Source: Pseudobdellovibrionaceae bacterium (GTDB taxonomy: Bacteria > Bdellovibrionota > FAC87 > UBA2466). From it: a stretch of 32,443 bases of DNA. Shown here piece after piece: positions 7,965 to 15,996 of this stretch. The stretch spans positions 1-32,443 of the forward strand of contig JAHFAF010000017.1 of NCBI GenBank assembly GCA_023250715.1. The letters run 5' to 3'. The translations under genes were made by a program, and so were the position numbers. Positions within the stretch are counted from its first letter, which is position 1. Every line of letters starts with the position of its first letter. The notes beneath the pieces are model-generated. The model was not told where the DNA came from. It did not search any database and saw only the letters and a program-made list of their open reading frames with translations.

Positions 7965-8756
7965 TTACTCAACTCTTTTGGCCACGAACACGATGATAGG
8001 AGCAAGATCGTCCTGAATGTCCATTCGCTCATCCCTTATGCGCAGGACGGTCGTTTCAAAACCGAACGGCCGCAGCTGAAGCGGGAGATCTCGTCCAAAA
8101 TCCGTATAGACGAGAGAATCTTCGGACCTATAGGGATCGTCATGAAAAATTTTTGGGAGAAGATAAACGTCTTCCGTTCCCGATACATCCACTCGACTCT
8201 TCGTCATGCAATCATCCCGGTAGGGAATCGTGAAAAAGTAGGTTCCCCCTGGCTTCAGAACACGGTGAATCTCACTGAAACCAACCCAAGGCTTTCGAAC
8301 ATGTTCCATCGTTTCTGATGAGATCGCAATTTCGAACGAGGCATCCGGAAAGGAAAGTCTCTGGCAGTCCTGATTGTAAACTCGCGGCTTAATTTCGATG
8401 CCGAACGGTTTATTCCAGAAATACCCACTGCAGACATAGTTCGTAAGATTGCTATACCGACGGCAGATAGGGCTCTTAGTGGTTAGCTCGTACAATTTTG
8501 CGCCGCCTGCCATGTGCTGACTGAGCGGGCGCGAGGTAGTCTCCTCCACCGCTTTAACAATAGCGCGGTACTTGGGCGTCGATCGACATCTCACGCAGCT
8601 GCGAACAAACCGTTCTCCAGGAGTAATGCATACGAACGCGGTCCAGCGCTCACAAACATTGCACCAGTTCTTCCAAGGGATGACCCGTTGATACGTGAGA
8701 TGCATGATGATGCCCTTGATCGCCTTGGCCACTCTCGAAAGAAATCGAATCATCAT
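7965..8756 (-). CDS. Class I SAM-dependent methyltransferase with N-terminal zinc-binding Cys cluster
   Basis: The 263-residue protein has two Cys pairs near the N-terminus (CNVC and CVRC), which probably bind zinc, followed by a Methyltransf_11-like domain. Recognisable parts are the motif II/III acidic loop SFPDASFEIAISSETMEHV (shown in part) and the post-motif LKPGGTYFFTIPY. The Gly-rich motif I is poorly conserved (LYELTT). I chose the ATG at 8756, followed by a second ATG at 8753, because GGAGA sits just upstream; a longer frame from TTG at 8789 would run through a TATAAT box. It could methylate a sugar or chain end in this polysaccharide operon. Confidence 0.75.
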   Translation of the reverse strand: MMIRFLSRVAKAIKGIIMHLTYQRVIPWKNWCNVCERWTAFVCITPGERFVRSCVRCRSTPKYRAIVKAVEETTSRPLSQHMAGGAKLYELTTKSPICRRYSNLTNYVCSGYFWNKPFGIEIKPRVYNQDCQRLSFPDASFEIAISSETMEHVRKPWVGFSEIHRVLKPGGTYFFTIPYRDDCMTKSRVDVSGTEDVYLLPKIFHDDPYRSEDSLVYTDFGRDLPLQLRPFGFETTVLRIRDERMDIQDDLAPIIVFVAKRVE

Positions 8757-8778
8757 GTCTCCAAGCCAACTTCTGCCT

Positions 8779-8843
8779 ATTATACCCAAATTCGCGAATT
8801 GAAAGACATTCGGAAATTATACATGCTCAGATGGCTTGGGCAA
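8779..8843 (-). promoter_or_regulatory. Candidate internal promoter with two TATAAT boxes
   Basis: Reading leftwards, TTGCCC (8843-8838) and a perfect TATAAT (8821-8816) are 16 bases apart. A second perfect TATAAT lies at 8784-8779, without a good -35. Either would drive the methyltransferase gene at 8756 and the dehydrogenase, aminotransferase and glycosyltransferase genes after it. This splits the minus-strand run into a heptose-synthesis part and a modification part. The sequence pattern is direct; activity is inferred. Confidence 0.45.
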
Positions 8844-8937
8844 AAATATTCAAATCGTTTGAGGCCTTTCTCAATTGGCAAAGGAGGTACTCAATGCTGG
8901 GAAATTTGTCGCCGGTAAACTTCGAAGTTAATTTTTC

Positions 8938-9960
8938 CTAGGCAACCTTCAAAATGCCCGTCCCACTTTCTCTTTCCCATTCATCTCCTATATAGATCGG
9001 AATCGAGCCATCGTGCTCGAAGCGAAAGCTCATTGCACGCATGGGCTTTAAGGCCTCGATAATTTTTGAGTGATTTTTCGGATCAGACAGGATCAGGAGG
9101 AAGCCTCCTCCCCCGGCTCCCAGAAGTTTGCCGCCAAATGCCCCGTTTTCCTTAGCCTTACAGTAAGCGGTATCTATTTCAGAATTACTTATCGCCTTCG
9201 CCATTTCCCTCTTAAGTGCCCAACCTCGATCAAGGATCCGGCCGAATTCCTCGATATCGCCTGAAAAGAGAGCCTGCCTGCCGCCATCTACCAAACCCAC
9301 CATCGCGTTCAGCACTTCATTTTTTTCTTGGGATATCAAATTCTTTTTCTGCTCGGAGAGTACGGAACGTGCGTCTCGCTGCTTGCCGGTGTATAGCAGG
9401 ACTAAACTCCGCTCCAATAATCTCCAATATTCTGGCCGCAGATGGATCGGTTCCACGATTACTCGGCCATTGGTTTCAAAACGAATGACATTGAGCCCCC
9501 CAAAGGCAGCCGCGTATTGATCCTGTTTCCCGATAGGCTCCTTTAGGCGCCTGATTTCAATGTCACACGCCTCACTAGCCAATTGATGTTTAGTAACGTA
9601 GATCCCGGACCTAATATAAAAGTTATGCAGTAGCCCTACGGTGTAGGCGGAAGATGAGCCCATTCCAGTTCCAGCCGAAATGCTGGCGTGTGAACTGATC
9701 TCTAACCCGCCCGTCACCTTGAACTGTTCCAAGACTTCTCGTGCGATGGGGTGCTTAAGCTGCCCCGGGCTCGATACCGTCTCCGATTGGGAATACTGTA
9801 CCCTTATTTGAGTGGGATCGAACAATGGGTGAGAGCAAAGATACATGTACTTATTGATGGAGACACTCAGAACGGCGCCAGGGTGATTCTCATAAAATTG
9901 AGGAATATCGGATCCACCACCTAAAAAGCTTATACGAAAGGGCGTACGGGTTACGATCAT
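8938..9960 (-). CDS. hddA: D-glycero-alpha-D-manno-heptose 7-phosphate kinase
   Basis: This is a GHMP-family kinase of 340 residues. Motif 1 is TPFRISFLGGGSD (6-18), motif 2 is the phosphate loop GTGMGSSSA (97-105), and motif 3 is GGKLLGAGGGGF near residue 285. The start RTPFRISFLGGGSD is characteristic of HddA-type sugar kinases. It would phosphorylate D-glycero-D-manno-heptose 7-phosphate at C1 (alpha), committing it to the GDP-heptose branch. All other enzymes of that branch are encoded immediately upstream, and it overlaps the fused HddC-GmhB gene by ATGA, which supports the heptose assignment over other GHMP sugars. Confidence 0.85.
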   Translation of the reverse strand: MIVTRTPFRISFLGGGSDIPQFYENHPGAVLSVSINKYMYLCSHPLFDPTQIRVQYSQSETVSSPGQLKHPIAREVLEQFKVTGGLEISSHASISAGTGMGSSSAYTVGLLHNFYIRSGIYVTKHQLASEACDIEIRRLKEPIGKQDQYAAAFGGLNVIRFETNGRVIVEPIHLRPEYWRLLERSLVLLYTGKQRDARSVLSEQKKNLISQEKNEVLNAMVGLVDGGRQALFSGDIEEFGRILDRGWALKREMAKAISNSEIDTAYCKAKENGAFGGKLLGAGGGGFLLILSDPKNHSKIIEALKPMRAMSFRFEHDGSIPIYIGDEWERESGTGILKVA

Positions 9961-11267
9961 TGTCGCTTCCTTCTTTCCAGGGGTAGCAGGAAATTAACTG
10001 CATCAGGCAGGTCGTTAAACATGTGATCAGGTTGTACGGAGAGATCCCCGTCCACGCATTTTCTCCCCGTTCTTACACCGACGGTCAGTAGGCCGGCACC
10101 TCTCCCACAAAGGATATCCCGAAAAGAGTCCCCAACGATCGCGGACGTAGACAAATCAATGTTAAACTCTTGGGACGCTTCCTCTATCATTCCCGTCTTG
10201 GGCTTCCTGCAGCCACAATTTATCTTCAATTGGGAATTCTCTCCCGGGTATCCTCCATCCGGGTGGTGGGGACAGAAGTAGATGCCGTCGACCCATGCGC
10301 CATTTTCGCCTAGAAGGGTTTCCATTTTATTGTGGATGGTATCAAGATCTGAAAGACTACAAGAATTCTTTGCAATGCCTGGTTGATTGGTAACGACAAT
10401 CGTAAGAAAATTCGACTCGTTAATTTGTCGTATCGCTTCCGAAACGCCAGGAATGAGATAAAAATCCTCAGATCTGTCTACTGGAGACAAAGCATCGTTG
10501 ATGACCCCGTCTCGATCCAAAAAAATAGCCCTCTGAGGCACATCCCTATTTTTCCGTGCAACTCTACCGCTTTCGAAGTCTACTCTCACCTCCTCCAATC
10601 GTTCAGGAGTGCCTGCATCCTTTAGGTATTCAAATGTTTTGTAAGCGAATACTCTCCCAGACTGAATCATGTTGGGGAGAACATCCTTGAAAAAATCGGA
10701 GGGCCTACCCGAGGGGACGTAGGATGTTGCCTCCGGTGAGAGAATGTATGCTCCCGCATTCCCCAAATTCTTCAGATACGTACCAGCCGGGTGGGGGCGA
10801 TGGTTCAGTTGAATAATTCTCGAGCTCTCATCAACCTCAACCAAATCGCTGTCAAAAATATGACTGCTAGGATGTACGACAATGGTACAAAGGGCTTCCG
10901 TCTTTTTGTGGTGTTGAAAGAGACGATTTACATTCATCTCTATCATTACGTCTCCGTAAAAAACAATAAAGGGAGTCTGAAACGACGGCCCAACAGCTTT
11001 AAGGGCGCCGGCGGAGCCCAAGGCCTCTTGTTCGCGAAAATAGGAAATCTCTAAGCCCCATTTGCGCCCATCGCCGAAGTACTCTTCGATGCATTCGGCG
11101 AGATGGTTAATCACGAGAATAATCTCGTCCGCCCCATACCTCTTTAGTAGGCGAATTTGGTGTTCAAGCAATGGGTATGGCCCGATTTCTACCATGGGCT
11201 TTGGAATGGACTTCAGGACGCTTGCGAGTCGCGTTCCCTTGCCACCTGCAACGATCACGGCTTTCAT
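9957..11267 (-). CDS. Fusion of heptose 1-phosphate nucleotidyltransferase (HddC-like) and heptose bisphosphate phosphatase (GmhB-like)
   Basis: The 436-residue protein has two enzymes in one chain. Residues 1-235 are a sugar nucleotidyltransferase with GGKGTRL (8-14), PKPM (22-25) and GSAGALK (84-90). Residues 245-436 are a HAD phosphatase with FLDRDGVIN (249-257; Asp251 nucleophile, Asp253 acid/base), VTNQPGIA (292-299), a GmhB-type zinc site formed by Cys332, His334, Cys351 and Cys353, and GDSFRD (379-384). GmhB would remove the 7-phosphate from heptose 1,7-bisphosphate and HddC would add GMP, so two consecutive steps are joined. It overlaps the genes on both sides by four bases. Confidence 0.9.
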   Translation of the reverse strand: MKAVIVAGGKGTRLASVLKSIPKPMVEIGPYPLLEHQIRLLKRYGADEIILVINHLAECIEEYFGDGRKWGLEISYFREQEALGSAGALKAVGPSFQTPFIVFYGDVMIEMNVNRLFQHHKKTEALCTIVVHPSSHIFDSDLVEVDESSRIIQLNHRPHPAGTYLKNLGNAGAYILSPEATSYVPSGRPSDFFKDVLPNMIQSGRVFAYKTFEYLKDAGTPERLEEVRVDFESGRVARKNRDVPQRAIFLDRDGVINDALSPVDRSEDFYLIPGVSEAIRQINESNFLTIVVTNQPGIAKNSCSLSDLDTIHNKMETLLGENGAWVDGIYFCPHHPDGGYPGENSQLKINCGCRKPKTGMIEEASQEFNIDLSTSAIVGDSFRDILCGRGAGLLTVGVRTGRKCVDGDLSVQPDHMFNDLPDAVNFLLPLERRKRQ

Positions 11268-12220
11268 TGCATCACGCTGCTTTGTTCAATGAGATCCTTT
11301 ACTGCAAGCCTCACCGCCTCGGTTGATGTACTGGAGGGTTTCCAACCAAGCTTTCTCATTTTGGATGAATCATACTCAAAGCGGGGCACGTCCCCCTTCC
11401 ATCCTCTGGGGCCACCCGTGTGAGAGAGAACCACGGAACCGAGTTTCATTTCCTCGATCACAATCTCGGCAATTTCATCAGGGGTAGTGAACGAATCAAC
11501 GCCGACATTGAAGCAGTTGAAGGAGCCTGTGGATTTTTTCCATCCGATCAAGATCGCTTGCACGAGATCGTGAACATGCATGTAAGGCTTCGCTTGTTTT
11601 CCGTCGCCGAGTATAGTGAGCTGCTTCGGGTTTTGTCTTAATCGAAGTATGAAATCGAATAAGACGCCGTGTGTGGCTCGAGGTCCAACTACATTTGGAA
11701 AGCGAAAAATCCAAGAGCGCAAATCAAAATTTTCAGTGTAAGCGGAAATGAAACCCTCCGCCGCTAGTTTTCCGGCGCCATATAGTGACTTCGGAAAGGC
11801 AGGTCCCGAGTTTTCATTTAATTTTCCGCTGAGATCTCCGTAAATGGCGGAGCTGGAGGAAAAAACAAGATCTCGCACGTTGTACAAACGCATGCACTCC
11901 AAAACATAGAACGTGGAGAGAAAAGTTCGATTGAGATCAAGCGACGGGTCCTTTCCGCCTCTTTGGATATCTGAGTTGGCACAAAGATGAAACACACAAT
12001 CGAACTTTTCGCGCTGAAAAAGTAATTCCATTGCAGAACGGTCGGTAACCAGATCTAGCCGGCGAAGGGAAAAATGGGAGTTCTTGGAATGGTGCTCTAA
12101 ATGTTCCTCTTTTCCTAGGCTGAAATTATCAATGCAAACAACGTGGTCGCCTTGGCGAAGAAGTGCATCAATAATATGACTGCCGATGAATCCCGCCCCT
12201 CCTGTTACCAAGATTCTCAT
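11264..12220 (-). CDS. NAD-dependent epimerase/dehydratase (extended SDR, nucleotide-sugar)
   Basis: This 318-residue extended SDR has TGGAGFIGSH (6-15) for NAD binding, an Asp contacting the adenosine ribose (CIDNFS), catalytic Ser in SSSSAIYG, and YGAGK as the Tyr-x3-Lys pair. It belongs with nucleotide-sugar 4-epimerases and 4,6-dehydratases; the absence of the Thr-Asp/Glu pair typical of 4,6-dehydratases (SSS is found instead) favours an epimerase. Set inside the heptose operon, it may act on GDP-heptose or on another nucleotide sugar. The start has TGGAG six bases upstream. The substrate is not determinable here. Confidence 0.85.
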   Translation of the reverse strand: MRILVTGGAGFIGSHIIDALLRQGDHVVCIDNFSLGKEEHLEHHSKNSHFSLRRLDLVTDRSAMELLFQREKFDCVFHLCANSDIQRGGKDPSLDLNRTFLSTFYVLECMRLYNVRDLVFSSSSAIYGDLSGKLNENSGPAFPKSLYGAGKLAAEGFISAYTENFDLRSWIFRFPNVVGPRATHGVLFDFILRLRQNPKQLTILGDGKQAKPYMHVHDLVQAILIGWKKSTGSFNCFNVGVDSFTTPDEIAEIVIEEMKLGSVVLSHTGGPRGWKGDVPRFEYDSSKMRKLGWKPSSTSTEAVRLAVKDLIEQSSVMQ

Positions 12221-12234
12221 CCAATCTCCAGAAA

Positions 12235-12954
12235 TTAGGACTTAACAGGATAGAGCTTTCCGACCGTCGCTAATTTGCTCTTTTCCTTTCGGTCGCGAGC
12301 CCGCACTAGGAACTGCGCCAGCGTGTGCATCAAGACCTGGTGGCCGTCCTCCACGACACCATAATTTGAATAGTCGATGTGAAGATTTATATCGACCAGT
12401 GACGCTAGCTTTCCCCCGGAAAACCCCGTGAGACCAACGGTTCGAACAGATAGCTTCTTTGCCACGTCGACTGCCTTGAGAATATTCGCGCTATTTCCGG
12501 AGGAAGAAATTAAAACAAGAGCATCGCCGGGTCTGGCAAACATTTCTAATTGTTTCGAGAAAACATCCTCATAAGAAAAATCATTGGCAAGGGCAGTGAA
12601 GAGCGCCGAGTTGGATACGAGTGAGTGGGTTCTGAGGCTATTTTGTCCCACGACGCAGGTTCCCTTTGTCCAATCGCATCCCAGGTGATCGGCAATCGCC
12701 GCAGATCCTCCATTTCCCGCTACGAAAATGGTGTTATTCTGCTCTATTACCTCAAGGAGGACATCTACCACCCTTTCGAGATCATTTTTCCCGACACTCC
12801 CTAGGGCTTGGTGCAAGGCATCTGCATACTGTTCAAGGTATTCCTCAATGGATTTTCCATCGAAAATGGAGTTCCTAAATCTAGGATCCGCTTTTGAGCA
12901 ATTCTTAGACTTCTCCACCATGGGTTTAGAGAATTTTTTCAGAGTGCCTCTCAA
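12235..12954 (-). CDS. gmhA: Sedoheptulose 7-phosphate isomerase
   Basis: This SIS-domain protein has GNGGSAA (80-86) and SSSGNSANI (150-158), the sugar-phosphate binding loops of GmhA, plus VEDGHQ near residue 205. It converts sedoheptulose 7-phosphate to D-glycero-D-manno-heptose 7-phosphate, the first step for the operon's GDP-heptose. The apparent start is TTG at 12954 with AGGA upstream; an ATG at 12921 is an alternative. At 239 residues it is about 40 longer than usual, from an N-terminal extension. It is the first gene of the minus-strand run, 14 bases before the epimerase gene. Confidence 0.88.
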   Translation of the reverse strand: MRGTLKKFSKPMVEKSKNCSKADPRFRNSIFDGKSIEEYLEQYADALHQALGSVGKNDLERVVDVLLEVIEQNNTIFVAGNGGSAAIADHLGCDWTKGTCVVGQNSLRTHSLVSNSALFTALANDFSYEDVFSKQLEMFARPGDALVLISSSGNSANILKAVDVAKKLSVRTVGLTGFSGGKLASLVDINLHIDYSNYGVVEDGHQVLMHTLAQFLVRARDRKEKSKLATVGKLYPVKS

Positions 12955-13358
12955 GATTCCTGCCCAAATTCCCTTCGGCTAAAGTCGCGAAAACATTTAG
13001 GTGCAAACTCAGGAACATCGGAGGGTTTACGCTTTTTCAAGCGAGCGCTTTTTTTTGGAAAAGAAATGCCGAAATGGCAGGAATCGCCGCACACGGAAAA
13101 GTCCGTTCATTCGCACAGGCTATACCGGCGTTACTAAACTGTATTTTTGTGACGCGTTCCAATGAGCCTCTTAAATGCTCTAGGATACTTTGCTTGCCTT
13201 TTTACAAAAATTGACGTGAGTGCTCGCGTCTCATACGATTAGGCACTACGAATCCAAGTACCCGATCAAAACCGTTTGTACCTGATAACAAGTCCCGCCT
13301 TTGGCTACGCTCCATTTATGAGCTCAATCAAATACTCTCGCCGCTAAATCGTCTAGTA
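12955..13358. other. Divergent intergenic region, about 400 bases
   Basis: No convincing gene is visible on either strand. The region separates gmhA (leftward) from the kinase/methyltransferase fusion (rightward), so it should hold promoters for both. One rightward promoter candidate is listed separately at 13211-13239. I could not find a good leftward -35/-10 pair. A 4-base stem followed by a T-run (AAGC at 13039, GCTT at 13047, T-run to 13056) is too weak to call a terminator. Confidence 0.6.
13211..13239 (+). promoter_or_regulatory. Candidate sigma70-type promoter
   Basis: TTGACG (13211-13216; 5 of 6 consensus bases) and TACGAT (13234-13239; 4 of 6) are 17 bases apart. It would start transcription near 13246, giving a leader of about 110 bases before the kinase/methyltransferase gene at 13359. 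It is the best-spaced pair in the divergent gap. Confidence 0.45.
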
Positions 13359-14801
13359 ATGAGATTGGTTTGGAGGACGGGGCTCCAAGGACTTTTGAAT
13401 TATTTTGCGGCGCGAGGGGAGGTCCGAAGAGCGCTCAAGAACGGGGTGCTCAATGAAAATAGGATAGGGCACTTGCGCACCCTACCCGCCAATGGCCTGC
13501 CCTCATTCTCGACTGAAGGCAAAATCGACCGGAAGCTTGCGGACATAGATCAGGATGGGTATCTGTTCGCCTCAAATCCAGTGGATATTCCCTTTTTCAA
13601 TTCGCGCATAGCGAGAGTTCCACGAGGCCGAGATCGAGTATCCATCGTTCTAAAAGATGGAAAAATTCAATTCAAAAAGCAGTTTTCCCACGTTTCCGAT
13701 CTTCCCGGAATCTGGAAAAAGACCCAGGGCCTTCTGGGCGTGGGCTTTTACAACGAGGCGGCTGCTCTTATTCGGCTTCGTGAAAAAGGGTTTGTTCCCA
13801 GAATTCTTTCCGTCAATCCCACTGATCTGTCCATTCATTGCGAATATATCCCCAGCAAAACGCTTTATGAGCATTTTATGGAATCGACGGTAACGCGGGA
13901 AGATAAAGATGAACCTAGCATCTTCAAATCGAATGCTAGCACTGAACACCGAATGCGTATCAGGGACAATGTTCTTGAAATGGTGGCGTGTGGACTAATG
14001 CCGATCGGCGCTTCCTTGAGAAACATTCTCGTCGAAAAGAGTGAGGGTTCCCTCTACTGGGTTGACTTCGAACTTGCTGCCCTAACATCACAACCTCGCT
14101 GGAACGATCGACTCGAGGAAGGATTTCAACACTTAAAACATTTATTCGATGTGAATTTTATCACCCGAGATGACATTCGATCTTTCCAGGCACAAAACGA
14201 AATCTACTCGCCCGCGGATCTTGGGTACCTCGGACAAATCGGTGATGTCTCCCAGGTAGGTTCGGGAGAGGGAAGGTGGGGTTGGCTATTAAGAAACCAA
14301 GCCGATTGGAGGAATCTGAAAATATTGGACCTTGGTTCGAATAACTGCCTTTATGGAATCAGGCAGCTTCAAGAAGGGGCGGCCGAAGTTCATTGCGTCG
14401 AAAGAAATCCGGAAAGCCTTCGTCAGGCCTCGATCCTTCTTTCGGCGAATGAACAAAACTTAGGAAGGAGACTAAACCTCAAGCCACATCTGAGCGAGAT
14501 GGTAGCCTTTCTAGAATCGCAGAATTTCCCGGTGGAATATTTCGATATTACTACGGCACTTTGCAGTATTTACTATCTCGAACCTGAGCCATTAGAAAGA
14601 TCCTTGAAGATTATTCACCGCATTTCGAAAGAGTGTTGGCTTCAGGCGAACATGACTACACCGCGCGAAGATCCTGCGCTCGCCTTACGCGCCCGTGTCG
14701 ATTATCTGACAACGAAACTCAAGGAGTCTGGTTTCCACTACGTACAGGTAATTTCACCCAAGGGTTACTCCCGGCCTCTTCTCATCGGGAAAAAGTTCTG
14801 A
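13359..14801 (+). CDS. Kinase-like / SAM methyltransferase fusion protein
   Basis: The 480-residue protein has an N-terminal protein-kinase-like or LPS-kinase-like domain (about 55-270). It shows a candidate beta3 lysine (KKQF, 107-110), a helix-C glutamate (Glu133), Asn222 in RNIL and a DFE motif (Asp236). The HxD of the catalytic loop is absent: the position five before Asn222 is Gly217. From about 300, a class I methyltransferase follows, with KILDLGSNN (321-329) and acidic VERNP (347-351). Kinase plus methyltransferase in one chain recalls WbdD, which caps polymannose O-antigen, but the order is reversed. The start lacks a clear ribosome site. A chain-capping or modifying role in the adjacent polysaccharide pathway is an inference. 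Confidence 0.65.
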   Translation: MRLVWRTGLQGLLNYFAARGEVRRALKNGVLNENRIGHLRTLPANGLPSFSTEGKIDRKLADIDQDGYLFASNPVDIPFFNSRIARVPRGRDRVSIVLKDGKIQFKKQFSHVSDLPGIWKKTQGLLGVGFYNEAAALIRLREKGFVPRILSVNPTDLSIHCEYIPSKTLYEHFMESTVTREDKDEPSIFKSNASTEHRMRIRDNVLEMVACGLMPIGASLRNILVEKSEGSLYWVDFELAALTSQPRWNDRLEEGFQHLKHLFDVNFITRDDIRSFQAQNEIYSPADLGYLGQIGDVSQVGSGEGRWGWLLRNQADWRNLKILDLGSNNCLYGIRQLQEGAAEVHCVERNPESLRQASILLSANEQNLGRRLNLKPHLSEMVAFLESQNFPVEYFDITTALCSIYYLEPEPLERSLKIIHRISKECWLQANMTTPREDPALALRARVDYLTTKLKESGFHYVQVISPKGYSRPLLIGKKF

Positions 14802-14937
14802 GGGCTCGTAAAGGGAGGGGGCTCACTCGCCACCACCACTCGTCGTTCGAACCATACAGAGGGAGAACTGCTTTACGGTATTATTGAAATACATATCGAC
14901 GCGAGCGAGGGCCGTGGATGGATTGAAATCTCAAGGG

Positions 14938-15396
14938 TCAGACCAAAATCATTCCAATCGTAATTCCGAACAGAGTCATTTTCCCTCTACTTTTCCGTAT
15001 CGCGAAAAGCAGCATGCCGGCTAGCATCGACCCCGAAAATATTAGTGGTTCCCTATGTAGGGAGATCATCGACGTCAATGCGGGACCGGGGCAGAAGCCG
15101 GCGAGTCCCCAGCCGGTTCCGAAAAGGGCCGAGCCCAAGACAAGTGGACGATCCACCTCACTCCGTTTCGGCAAATGGAAAGCTTCCGAGAGAAGAGGCT
15201 TCGATCTCTTGGTGACCAGCCGGTATCCAATGAAATAAACGAGAATCGCGCCCACCATCACAAATAGAAGACTCGGGTCCCACGCCCCGAAGAAATCCAG
15301 AAAGGCAGTGACTCTCCCAGGCTGGGTCATGCCAGAGACGCCAAGACCGAAAGCAAATAGAATCCCACAAAAAAAAGAGAGAGCATTCTCTTTCAT
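14938..15396 (-). CDS. YeeE/YedE-type membrane protein, DUF6691-like subunit
   Basis: This 152-residue membrane protein has four hydrophobic segments. The conserved Gly/Cys motif GTGWGLAGFCPGPAL (about 93-107) and the N-terminal GLGVSGMTQPGRV are typical of the smaller partner in split YeeE/YedE (sulfur-transport domain) systems. Such proteins are thought to move thiosulfate-like or other sulfur compounds across the inner membrane, with the conserved Cys in the pathway. It overlaps its partner gene by four bases (ATGA). No rhodanese or persulfide dioxygenase, the frequent companions, is visible nearby. Confidence 0.85.
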   Translation of the reverse strand: MKENALSFFCGILFAFGLGVSGMTQPGRVTAFLDFFGAWDPSLLFVMVGAILVYFIGYRLVTKRSKPLLSEAFHLPKRSEVDRPLVLGSALFGTGWGLAGFCPGPALTSMISLHREPLIFSGSMLAGMLLFAIRKSRGKMTLFGITIGMILV

Positions 15397-15824
15397 ATAC
15401 GGCCTCCCAGTACATGGTTGATGAGAAAGACCGTGAGTGCACCAAAAGACATGAAGAGAAGAGTGGCAAGAAGGGATCGGGGTGATAGGCGGCTGATTCC
15501 ACAGATTCCATGTCCGCTCGTGCAGCCTCCCCCTAGGCGAGTTCCATACCCAACTAAAAGTCCTGCCACGATCAAAGAAGCGTTGGATCGCGATAGGGAG
15601 TTGTTAAAGGCCCCAGGCAAAAGGGAAAGGCTCAGCAATCCCCCGATCAAAAGTCCGAAGAGAAAAAAAGTGCGCCAGGCATCGCGACTGGAATCCTTTT
15701 GAAAAATGCCACCGACGATCCCGCTGATTCCAAGAATCTTTCCGTTGAAAAGAAGCATGAGAACGGAGGCGAAACCGATGAGTGCTCCCCCAGCAAGGGG
15801 TGCAAGAATGTGGTGCATTCTCAC
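15393..15824 (-). CDS. YeeE/YedE-family membrane protein (sulfur-transport domain)
   Basis: The 143-residue protein has about four transmembrane segments and the family motif GYGTRLGGGCTSGHGICG (shown within residues 92-109), whose cysteines mark the transport path in YeeE/TsuA-like proteins. It forms a pair with the downstream DUF6691-like gene; together they equal one full-length YeeE. The start is GTG at 15824 or ATG at 15818; neither has a strong ribosome site. It is divergent from the host-attachment-family gene, with 172 noncoding bases between. Confidence 0.88.
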   Translation of the reverse strand: MRMHHILAPLAGGALIGFASVLMLLFNGKILGISGIVGGIFQKDSSRDAWRTFFLFGLLIGGLLSLSLLPGAFNNSLSRSNASLIVAGLLVGYGTRLGGGCTSGHGICGISRLSPRSLLATLLFMSFGALTVFLINHVLGGRI

Positions 15825-15996
15825 TTTATAGTCGATTGGAGGGCAGTTGGCGATGACGCGACAAGCTTCGGGACATTAAATCCCGTGAAAGTGTTTCCCT
15901 GGGCGAAAGTGTCCCGCGGTTTTGTTTGGGTAGATGCGGAATGACTGGGCGTAGGTTTTGCACAACCGAAGGGTCTAAGAAGAAGCGGAGAGAACA

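Noticed and set aside
13039-13056. Short stem plus T-run as a terminator
   Set aside because: The stem is only 4 base pairs and no gene on either strand ends there.
14840-14865. GTTCGAAC resembling a tRNA T-loop
   Set aside because: The flanking bases do not form the T-stem, and no acceptor, D or anticodon arm could be fitted.
14633-14887. Open frame of 84 codons overlapping the end of the kinase/methyltransferase gene
   Set aside because: It lies mostly in another frame of a well-supported methyltransferase domain and has no ribosome site or recognisable composition.
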